Origin: Porticoccaceae bacterium
Lineage (GTDB): Bacteria; Pseudomonadota; Gammaproteobacteria; Pseudomonadales; Porticoccaceae
Assembly (NCBI GenBank): GCA_019090225.1
Contig: JAHRWI010000149.1
Coordinates: 1-7,092 of the forward strand
Reading direction: 5' to 3'
Length of the DNA stretch: 7,092 nt
Part shown: piece after piece, positions 1 to 5,741 of the stretch
How positions within the stretch are numbered: the first letter of the stretch is position 1
How the letters are laid out: each line of letters begins with the position of its first letter
Position numbers and translations under genes: made by a program
The notes under the pieces: model-generated
Database searches by the model: none
What the model saw: only the letters and a program-made list of their open reading frames with translations
Told to the model about the DNA's origin: nothing

Positions 1-4
1 GCAA

Positions 5-718
5 TTGATACTAGGTTTGAGATCCGCCCTATACTATGTAGGCTATATCCCCATCGTCACCGCATTTTCGATACTGGGGTTTACCCTGGGCTTGTTCCTG
101 CCCAATAAGGCCCGTCAGAACCTGCTGACAACGGCAAATGCGCTGATCGTCAGATGGTTAAATATAAGCTGCTCTATTAAGGTCGAGATCTCGGGTTTAG
201 ACAATATTCCCAAGATGCCATTTGTCGCCCTCAGTAAGCATCAATCAAGCTGGGAAACTTACTTTTTACAACGCACTCTTCGCCCTGTCAGCACTATTTT
301 AAAACGAGAGCTGTTAAAAATACCGCTATTTGGTTGGGGCCTGGCCATGACCAGACCTATCGCAATTGACCGCTCTAATCCCCGCGCTGCCTTGCGAGAC
401 ATCCTCTCTCAGGGTAAACAACGGCTTGCTGAAGGGAATAACGTTTTACTCTATCCAGAAGGAACGCGGGTGGCTGTGGGCGAAACCGGAACCTACGGGC
501 GCAGTGGTACCGCTTTGGCTATTGCAGCACAGGTGCCTTTGCTACCAATCGCACACAACGCCGGAACCTGTTGGCCAGCCCACAAATTCTTAAAGTATCC
601 AGGTACTATTCATGTCGTTATTGGAAAACCGATACCGACTATCGACGCTGACAGCAAGCAACTCACTGAAGAAGTTAAACTGTGGATTGAGTCCACAATT
701 GCCGCCACACCCCACTAG
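5..718 (+). CDS. plsC: 1-acyl-sn-glycerol-3-phosphate acyltransferase (PlsC/LptA-like)
   Basis: This is a membrane-bound acyltransferase of the PlsC family, expected to acylate lysophosphatidic acid at sn-2 to give phosphatidic acid for phospholipid synthesis at the inner membrane. The 237-residue reading has a hydrophobic N-terminal segment (about residues 10-32). It then shows the family motifs in order: the catalytic-histidine block at 79-84 (HQSSWE, an HX4E form of the usual HX4D), IAIDR at 119-123, YPEGTR at 150-155, and VPLLPIAHN at 177-185. The first usable codon in the window is TTG at 5. The frame is open to the left edge and only four bases precede the TTG, so no ribosome binding site can be judged and the start may lie outside. 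The residues from there (ILGLRSALYY) resemble the N-termini I recall for Pseudomonas homologues, so little is probably missing. In relatives a gmhB phosphatase gene often precedes it. It converges on gyrB. The family is certain; which paralogue it is remains less sure. Confidence 0.93.
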   Translation: MILGLRSALYYVGYIPIVTAFSILGFTLGLFLPNKARQNLLTTANALIVRWLNISCSIKVEISGLDNIPKMPFVALSKHQSSWETYFLQRTLRPVSTILKRELLKIPLFGWGLAMTRPIAIDRSNPRAALRDILSQGKQRLAEGNNVLLYPEGTRVAVGETGTYGRSGTALAIAAQVPLLPIAHNAGTCWPAHKFLKYPGTIHVVIGKPIPTIDADSKQLTEEVKLWIESTIAATPH

Positions 719-721
719 AGC

Positions 722-751
722 CTGACCCGCGAGAGCGATCTCTGCTAGACT
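722..751 (+). promoter_or_regulatory. Possible sigma-70 promoter for the small plus-strand gene
   Basis: The 82-base gap after the acyltransferase stop holds CTGACC (722-727) and TAGACT (746-751) with an 18-base spacer. Each hexamer matches four of six bases of the sigma-70 consensus. The likely start of transcription would fall near 758-760, about 40 bases before the small gene's ATG. There is no U-tract hairpin in the gap, so read-through from the acyltransferase gene is equally possible. The call rests on pattern matching only. Confidence 0.35.
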
Positions 752-784
752 ATCCATCAGCCTTATTTTTCAATAGAGTCCAAA

Positions 785-790
785 AAGGAG
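785..790 (+). promoter_or_regulatory. Shine-Dalgarno site of the small plus-strand gene
   Basis: AAGGAG lies ten bases before the ATG at 801, and a second purine block, AAAGGAA (794-800), directly abuts that ATG. The AAGGAG supports initiation at 801 and helps identify a gene too short for usual ORF cut-offs. It would also stand 20 bases before the out-of-frame ATG at 811, which is too far, so it argues for the 801 frame. Confidence 0.6.
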
Positions 791-800
791 ACCAAAGGAA

Positions 801-971
801 ATGGCAGATAATGACGACTACAAGGGACCAGATCAACGCAAGGAACAACGTCGAAAAGCGACTGATCGACGTGAAGATATCCGCTTTGAGATGGATAATG
901 AAAACCGTAGGAAAAATCGCGGTCGCAGACGCGCAGATGGGGACATCTGGGATAAACACGAAGGCGGTTAA
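801..971 (+). CDS. Highly charged 56-residue small protein of unknown function
   Basis: The ATG at 801 opens a 56-codon frame ending in TAA at 969-971. I do not recognise a named function. The product is strikingly charged: 17 Lys/Arg and 15 Asp/Glu, with no cysteine and only a few large hydrophobic residues (Y7, I27, F29, M31, I49, W50). It shows repeated paired-arginine units: QRR at 16-18, DRR at 22-24, NRR at 35-37 and GRRR at 41-44, then DIWDKHEGG at the C-terminus. Such a composition suggests an extended or disordered protein that may bind nucleic acid or another partner; that is inference. I recall similar short arginine-repeat hypothetical proteins encoded between gyrB and the acyltransferase gene in Pseudomonas-like bacteria, but cannot verify this here. 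Support comes from the AAGGAG upstream and the tight fit between two conserved genes. The overlapping frame from ATG 811 lacks a well-placed ribosome site and runs into gyrB, so I prefer 801. DRREDIRF resembles the RxxxR start of PilZ domains, but no PilZ body follows. Confidence 0.78.
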   Translation: MADNDDYKGPDQRKEQRRKATDRREDIRFEMDNENRRKNRGRRRADGDIWDKHEGG

Positions 972-986
972 AGTAAGCGCTTACTT
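971..986. repeat. 16-bp perfect palindrome between convergent genes
   Basis: AAGTAAGCGCTTACTT reads the same on both strands. It overlaps the last base of the small gene's TAA stop and lies four bases from the end of gyrB. As RNA it could fold into a six-pair, AU-rich stem with a GCGC loop, and might act as a weak bidirectional terminator. Neither side has a real U-tract: CCTC follows on plus, and only TTTAA follows on minus. The GTAAGCGCTTAC core also resembles LacI-family operators, but no promoter is visible here. Confidence 0.5.
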
Positions 987-989
987 CCT

Positions 990-3404
990 CTAAACGTCTA
1001 AGTTCACAACGGCCAAAGCATTTTCTTCAATAAATTCTCGTCGCGGCTCGACATGGTCTCCCATCAAAGTATTAAACATCTGATCAGCCGCGATGGCATC
1101 TTCAACCGTAACCCGTAGTAAACGGCGTGTTTCGGGGTTTATCGTAGTGTCCCAAAGCTGATCTGGGTTCATCTCACCAAGACCCTTATACCGCTGAATA
1201 TAATAACCTCGCCGAGACTCAGCCATAAGCCAATCTATGGCGTCCTCAATATTCTCAATACTCGCGGTTTTCTCGCCTCGTTTTATATATGCGCCGGGTT
1301 CTATCAAGTCAACTAAGCGAGCACCGAACTTAGTGATAGCCGAATATTCATTAGAAGCAAAAAATTCGTGAGTAAAGCGAAACACCGACGGTACGCCATG
1401 AACAACGCGATCGATTTCCGGCAGATAATTACCCCGCTCATCATCCCTAACAAGCCCAACTACACTTTGGCTAGTAGCCTTTTTCTCACCACTCAAACGC
1501 TCATTTAAACTATCACACCATTGTTCAACGACACTAGAATCCGGCAAATCCTCCGGTCTTAGCCTAGGTAAATAAAGCATTTGCAGTAAGGCATTCTCCG
1601 GATAAGACCGCGCCATTCTGTCAATCATCGCTATAACAGTCCGATATTCAACGACTAAAGACTCCAACGGCTCTCCCGTTATACCCGGTGCCTCAGCATT
1701 TACATGTAAGCTCGCACTTTCCAATGCCGCCTGAGTTAAAAACACCGTCAACCCGTCGTCATCTTTCAGGTATTGCTCCTGCTTACCTTTGCTAATTTTA
1801 TAAAGTGGTGGCTGTGCAATATATATATGACCTCGATCCACTAACTCTCTCATTTGCCTTAAAAAGAACGTTAACAGTAAAGTTCTTATATGTGAGCCAT
1901 CGACATCCGCATCCGTCATGATGATGACCGTGTGATAACGCAATTTTTCGACATTAAACTCCTGGGTACCAATTCCACACCCCAGGGCCGTAATCAATGT
2001 ACCCACTTCTGCGCTGGATAACATTTTATCAAAACGCGCCTTTTCGACATTGAGTATTTTGCCTTTAAGTGGCAAAATCGCTTGAATGCGTCGATCCCTA
2101 CCCTGTTTGGCAGAGCCACCAGCAGAGTCACCCTCCACAAGGAACAGCTCAGACAGCGCGGGGTCTTTTTCCTGACAATCTGCCAGCTTTCCAGGCAAAC
2201 CGGCAATATCCAAAGCCCCTTTGCGGCGAGTCATCTCACGAGCCTTACGAGCAGCCTCTCTTGCCCTGGCCGCATCCAACATTTTGCCGACGATACTTTT
2301 GGCTTCCTGAGGGTTTTCCAGCAAGAAATCAGATACGTGCTTACCAACCTCTTGTTCTACTGCGGTTTTAACCTCGGAACTTACTAGCTTATCTTTTGTT
2401 TGAGATGAAAACTTTGGATCTGGCACCTTCACCGAAATAATCGCGGTCAGACCTTCTCGCGCATCATCTCCTGTTGTATTGATCTTTGCTTTTGCCGCTA
2501 TGCCTTCTTTTTCTATGTAGGTGTTTAAGGAGCGAGTCAACGCTGATCGAAACCCCGCGAGATGGGTGCCACCATCTCGTTGTGGAATATTATTCGTATA
2601 ACAGAAAATATTTTCCTGGAAGCTATCATTCCACTGCAACGCGGCCTCAACAACGACACCGCCCTCATGGCTATTTATAAAATGAATAACCGAATTAACG
2701 GGGTTTTTCTTGTCATTGAGGTACTCTACGAAAGCCTTGAGTCCACCTTCATACTGATAAACATCTTCTTTACCGCTACGTTTATCGCTTAAAACAATGC
2801 GCACACCCGAATTTAAAAAAGAAAGCTCTCTAAGCCGTTTGGCGAGAATATCAAAGTGAAAATTTATATCCGAAAAGGTATCTTCCGACGGCCAAAAATG
2901 CACTTCTGTACCCGTGGTATCTGTAGATCCGACAACAGATAGAGGTGCCACTGGTGCCCCATGCACGTAAGTTTGCTCATGCACCTGCTGACCTCGCCGA
3001 ATAGTCAAAATTAGCTTCGCCGACAGTGCATTAACAACAGATACACCAACACCGTGTAAGCCGCCGGAGACTTTGTAGCTATTTTCATCAAACTTCCCGC
3101 CAGCATGGAGGACGGTCATAATAACTTCTGCAGCCGACACACCCTCTTCATGTATATCTGTGGGCACACCTCGACCATTGTCAGACACAGAAACCGATTC
3201 GTCTGGATGAATTACGACATTAATTTCACTACAATGACCGGCTAGCGCTTCATCAACGGCGTTATCAACCAATTCAAAGACCATATGGTGTAAACCGGTA
3301 CCATCATCCGTATCCCCAATGTACATACCCGGTCTCTTGCGGACAGCATCAAGCCCCTTGAGCACCTTGATATCAGAAGAATCGTAGCTATTTTCGTCGC
3401 TCAT
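990..3404 (-). CDS. gyrB: DNA gyrase subunit B
   Basis: This is the ATPase subunit of DNA gyrase (GyrA2GyrB2), which introduces negative supercoils and relieves positive ones ahead of replication forks. The product is 804 residues, identical in length to E. coli GyrB. The N-terminal GHKL ATPase has catalytic E44 and N48 (ELVDNAVDE), the DNGRGVP motif at 75-81 and the GGLHGVGVS lid motif at 114-122. The transducer follows, with QTKDKL at 335-340 at the ATP-contacting loop. The TOPRIM domain has the metal-binding residues E424 (in LVEGDSAGG) and D498/D500/D502 (in TDADVDG). Residues about 550-735 are the gammaproteobacterial insert, followed by IQRYKGLGEMNP (736-747) and the tail EPRREFIEENAL (786-797). 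R137 (E. coli R136), D426 and K447 are the wild-type residues at known coumarin and quinolone resistance positions. The start is ATG, seven bases after AAGGA. It follows recF by 11 bases and is probably co-transcribed with it. The gene is intact. Confidence 0.99.
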   Translation of the reverse strand: MSDENSYDSSDIKVLKGLDAVRKRPGMYIGDTDDGTGLHHMVFELVDNAVDEALAGHCSEINVVIHPDESVSVSDNGRGVPTDIHEEGVSAAEVIMTVLHAGGKFDENSYKVSGGLHGVGVSVVNALSAKLILTIRRGQQVHEQTYVHGAPVAPLSVVGSTDTTGTEVHFWPSEDTFSDINFHFDILAKRLRELSFLNSGVRIVLSDKRSGKEDVYQYEGGLKAFVEYLNDKKNPVNSVIHFINSHEGGVVVEAALQWNDSFQENIFCYTNNIPQRDGGTHLAGFRSALTRSLNTYIEKEGIAAKAKINTTGDDAREGLTAIISVKVPDPKFSSQTKDKLVSSEVKTAVEQEVGKHVSDFLLENPQEAKSIVGKMLDAARAREAARKAREMTRRKGALDIAGLPGKLADCQEKDPALSELFLVEGDSAGGSAKQGRDRRIQAILPLKGKILNVEKARFDKMLSSAEVGTLITALGCGIGTQEFNVEKLRYHTVIIMTDADVDGSHIRTLLLTFFLRQMRELVDRGHIYIAQPPLYKISKGKQEQYLKDDDGLTVFLTQAALESASLHVNAEAPGITGEPLESLVVEYRTVIAMIDRMARSYPENALLQMLYLPRLRPEDLPDSSVVEQWCDSLNERLSGEKKATSQSVVGLVRDDERGNYLPEIDRVVHGVPSVFRFTHEFFASNEYSAITKFGARLVDLIEPGAYIKRGEKTASIENIEDAIDWLMAESRRGYYIQRYKGLGEMNPDQLWDTTINPETRRLLRVTVEDAIAADQMFNTLMGDHVEPRREFIEENALAVVNLDV

Positions 3405-3411
3405 ACATTTT

Positions 3412-3416
3412 TCCTT
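3412..3416 (-). promoter_or_regulatory. gyrB ribosome binding site overlapping the recF stop
   Basis: On the minus strand AAGGA stands seven bases before the gyrB ATG, and its first base is the last base of the recF TAA stop. This layout suggests translational coupling of gyrB to recF. An out-of-frame ATG at 3406-3408 is only three bases from the AAGGA and is unlikely to compete well. Confidence 0.7.
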
Positions 3417-4534
3417 TAAATCAAATCAGGTTCTTCCTGATCGACCACACCTTGTTTCACGTGAAACAAGCCACTACCACTTACCAACGCTTTTGGCACC
3501 AACGTTTGTAAAGCCTCTTTATTGGTCCCGGTCATGAAAATCTGTGCATTCTGCTCCAGCAACAAGTCCATGCCTCGCGATAAATGCGCCTTGTCAAGCT
3601 CAGCGGCCAGGTCATCCAACAAATAAACACAATCCTGATTTCTCTGTCGTCGCAAGACGCGACCCTGAGCAATCAGCATTGCCAGCACGACTACTTTTGT
3701 CTGACCGCGGGACAGAACATCGCTGGCAGGCCTACCTTCATATTTAAGTTTTAAATCTGCCCTATGGGCACCACTGTTAGTGGTTTTGCTCACGCGGTCT
3801 CGCTGATAGTTTTTTGTAAGCTCTATATCCAGAGAGCTACCCTCCGCCCACCCTCGGAATAAATGAAGATCTATATTAAGGTCGCGGTTTAGGGATCTCA
3901 GAACACTGTGGAATTCGGGCAACACCTTATCAAAATATCGCTGTCGGCATTCTGCAACTTGAATCGATAAACCAATGAATTCACGATCCCACACACCTAA
4001 TTCTGCTGTCGATATTTTATCATGACGAAGTAAATTATTCCGTTGTTTATGGCAGCGCTGATATTTGCGCAACGTTTCTCGAAACGAATGTTCCACGTGA
4101 AACACGCCCCAATCAATAAACCTTCGGCGATGGCCTGGTCCACCTTCAACCAAAGCAAAGCTGTCGCTGTTCATCAACACAATGGGTAAAGTTTCCGCTA
4201 GCTGGGATGAGGTATAAACTTGTCGCCCGGCAACCTTGAACACGAAGCCCCCACCTGAAGACCGGCTTACACCAATTGGGACAGCCGAACCACCACTCGC
4301 GCCTTCTTTTTCTAATAGCGCGAACACCGTGCAGGCTTCAGATGCTCTATTAATAGCGGCTTTAAGATTTGTGGTTCGAAACGATCTCCCCCGCCCGAGC
4401 AAATATATCGCTTCGAGCAAGCTAGTTTTTCCGCTGCCATTCTCACCATATATAATATTTATGTTGGCTTTAGGATGAAGCAGGCTCTGTTGTATGTTCC
4501 GAACGCCTTGCACGCTCAGTTTGCTTACATACAT
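3416..4534 (-). CDS. recF: DNA replication and repair protein RecF
   Basis: RecF is an SMC-like ATPase that acts with RecO and RecR to load RecA at gaps near stalled forks. The 372-residue product has the Walker A motif GENGSGKTS at 30-38, the FIDWGVFH segment at 139-146, the ABC signature LSRGQTK at 274-280, and Walker B VYLLDDLAAELD at 303-314. It is about 15 residues longer than E. coli RecF (357), mostly through an acidic tail (DQEEPDLI) and small loops. The start is ATG; an in-frame TAA lies seven codons upstream with no ATG, GTG or TTG between, so the start is firm. The ribosome site is weak: only GAG touches the ATG, with TAAGG about 14 bases away. That fits low RecF expression. It lies 55 bases after dnaN and 11 before gyrB. 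Two parS-like palindromes are embedded in the reading frame, encoding FHVKQ (357-361) and FHVEH (145-149). Confidence 0.98.
   Translation of the reverse strand: MYVSKLSVQGVRNIQQSLLHPKANINIIYGENGSGKTSLLEAIYLLGRGRSFRTTNLKAAINRASEACTVFALLEKEGASGGSAVPIGVSRSSGGGFVFKVAGRQVYTSSQLAETLPIVLMNSDSFALVEGGPGHRRRFIDWGVFHVEHSFRETLRKYQRCHKQRNNLLRHDKISTAELGVWDREFIGLSIQVAECRQRYFDKVLPEFHSVLRSLNRDLNIDLHLFRGWAEGSSLDIELTKNYQRDRVSKTTNSGAHRADLKLKYEGRPASDVLSRGQTKVVVLAMLIAQGRVLRRQRNQDCVYLLDDLAAELDKAHLSRGMDLLLEQNAQIFMTGTNKEALQTLVPKALVSGSGLFHVKQGVVDQEEPDLI
3453..3468. other. parS: parS site (ParB-binding, chromosome segregation), within 3' end of recF
   Basis: TGTTTCACGTGAAACA is a perfect palindrome that matches the widely conserved bacterial parS consensus, TGTTNCACGTGAAACA, at every position. 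The symmetry extends to 20 bp (3451-3470, CTTGTTTCACGTGAAACAAG). In bacteria with ParABS, ParB binds parS and spreads over nearby DNA; the complex directs origin segregation and SMC loading. The site lies in recF about 4 kb from the dnaA start region, the expected origin-proximal position. Its centre falls between the CAC and GTG codons of RecF H358-V359. The parAB genes themselves are not in the window. Confidence 0.92.
4089..4104. other. parS: parS site (ParB-binding, chromosome segregation), within middle of recF
   Basis: TGTTCCACGTGAAACA is identical to the parS consensus first described in Bacillus subtilis and shared across most bacterial phyla. It is palindromic at 14 of 16 positions; the exception is the C/A pair at positions 5 and 12. 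It overlaps RecF codons for F145-H149 (FHVEH), with the centre between H146 and V147. It is centred 636 bp from the other recF site, so the two probably act together in one ParB nucleation region near the origin. Confidence 0.92.
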
Positions 4535-4589
4535 CTCAGTGCCCAGGCCTTAGGTAAACAGCATGGTGGGATAATGCTATTCCCTGGCC
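4535..4589 (-). other. dnaN-recF spacer with a small inverted repeat
   Basis: This 55-base gap contains the short inverted repeat AGCAT-9 nt-ATGCT on the minus strand (about 4560-4578) and no U-tract, so I do not call a terminator. The sequence before the recF ATG lacks a good Shine-Dalgarno site. An out-of-frame ATG followed four codons later by TAA (minus-strand reading ATGCTGTTTACCTAA) could form a five-codon upstream frame, but nothing shows that it is translated. Confidence 0.3.
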
Positions 4590-5693
4590 CTAAAGGCGCA
4601 TCGGCATGATGACATAAACAGAATCTTTATCTGTCGCACCTTCCAGCAAGGCGCTACTGTTAGCGCCGGACAACGTGAAGGAAACGGTGTCCCCATCCAA
4701 ATTGCTGAGCACATCCAAAATATAATTAACGTTGAAACCAATTTCAAACGGTTCCCCCACGTAATTAACTTCAACCTCCTCCTCCGCTTCTTCCTGTTCA
4801 GGGTTCGTCGCAGACATCATGAGCAGGTTTTCAGAAAATGCCAACCGGACTCCACGATATTTTTCGTTAGACAAAATTGCCGTACGGCTAAAAGCCTGGC
4901 GGAGAACATCTATCTCACCGGTAATGCACAGCGTTCCATCTTTTGGTAAGACTCGATCATAGTCAGGGTAGGCCCCATCAACCAACTTAGATGTGAAGAG
5001 GAAATCTGCGCCTTTTATCCTTATATGATTATCACCAACCATCACCTCGACACCACCTTCCTCTGACAACAGGCGTGATAATTCCACAACGCCCTTTCTT
5101 GGTAATATAGCCTGGATCTTCTCTTCCCTGGTAATAGGTAGCTGTAAAGTGGTCATCGCGAGACGGTGACCATCTGTAGCGACTGCTCGCAATTGACCGC
5201 TGGTAACCTCCCAAAGCATCCCATTTAAATAATATCTAACATCCTGGTGAGCCATGGCAAAGGATGTTCTATCGATCAACTGCTTGATTTGATCTGCCGT
5301 ACAGTCGAAGGTTAAATCACCCGGCCCCTGCTCAACATTAGGGAATTCATTACTTGGCATTGTCGACAAGGTAAATTTACTGCGACCGCTGGAGATCACC
5401 GCTCGATTATTTTTGCACTCTACGTTTATGACCGCTTTGTCTGGCAAAGAACGGCAAATATCAAGGAATTTTCTTGCCGGAACCGTCGTCTCACCTGCCG
5501 TATAATCGGCACCCTCTAAATTACTATGGCTAAGCACCTCAACCTCGAGATCCGTACCAGTAATAGCCAGGCGATTAGCCTCCAGCTTAATCAGCACGTT
5601 TGACAAAATCGGCAGCGTCTGGCGGCGCTCTACAACACCAACCACCAACTGTAATTGCTTTAAAATTGTTTCTTTAATAACCGTAAACTTCAT
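4590..5693 (-). CDS. dnaN: DNA polymerase III beta subunit (sliding clamp)
   Basis: This is the beta clamp, a ring-shaped dimer that encircles DNA and tethers polymerase III. It also serves as the docking platform for repair factors and for Hda-type inactivation of DnaA. The 367-residue product is one residue longer than E. coli DnaN and has its three repeated clamp domains (about 1-122, 130-250 and 252-367). Landmarks include RRQTLPILSNVL (23-34), VRYYLNGMLWE (152-162), VATDGHRLAM (171-180) and YPDYDRVLP (242-250). The C-terminal MPMRL (363-367) forms part of the peptide-binding cleft. An acidic stretch, EQEEAEEEVEV (299-309), matches a similar loop in E. coli. The start is ATG, preceded by GAGGTAAGAG (5701-5710), giving AAGAG seven bases and GAGGT twelve bases upstream. 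It follows dnaA by 48 bases, so a dnaA-dnaN operon is likely. Confidence 0.99.
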   Translation of the reverse strand: MKFTVIKETILKQLQLVVGVVERRQTLPILSNVLIKLEANRLAITGTDLEVEVLSHSNLEGADYTAGETTVPARKFLDICRSLPDKAVINVECKNNRAVISSGRSKFTLSTMPSNEFPNVEQGPGDLTFDCTADQIKQLIDRTSFAMAHQDVRYYLNGMLWEVTSGQLRAVATDGHRLAMTTLQLPITREEKIQAILPRKGVVELSRLLSEEGGVEVMVGDNHIRIKGADFLFTSKLVDGAYPDYDRVLPKDGTLCITGEIDVLRQAFSRTAILSNEKYRGVRLAFSENLLMMSATNPEQEEAEEEVEVNYVGEPFEIGFNVNYILDVLSNLDGDTVSFTLSGANSSALLEGATDKDSVYVIMPMRL

Positions 5694-5741
5694 ATTAAAT
5701 CTCTTACCTCACGGGTTATAAGCAATAGTGAACGCTTACTT
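5694..5741 (-). other. dnaA-dnaN spacer
   Basis: The 48-base spacer carries the dnaN ribosome site and a weak inverted repeat, TAAGC-10 nt-GCTTA, just after the dnaA stop. There is no U-tract and no DnaA box, so it is neither a convincing terminator nor the replication origin. It supports co-transcription of dnaA and dnaN. Confidence 0.4.

Noticed and set aside
728..744. Possible terminator hairpin after the acyltransferase gene (AGAG-CGAT-CTCT)
   Set aside because: The stem is only four pairs and no U-tract follows.
801..971. PilZ-domain reading of the small protein because of DRREDIRF
   Set aside because: The protein ends too soon for a PilZ barrel and lacks the downstream (D/N)xSxxG motif.
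811..993. Overlapping 60-codon plus-strand frame from ATG 811
   Set aside because: It overlaps the better-supported 801-971 gene in another frame, lacks a ribosome site at usable spacing and runs into the gyrB end.
2069..2387. Plus-strand frames of about 100 codons antisense to gyrB
   Set aside because: They are antisense shadows of a strongly conserved coding region; the products resemble no known protein and no initiation signal supports them.
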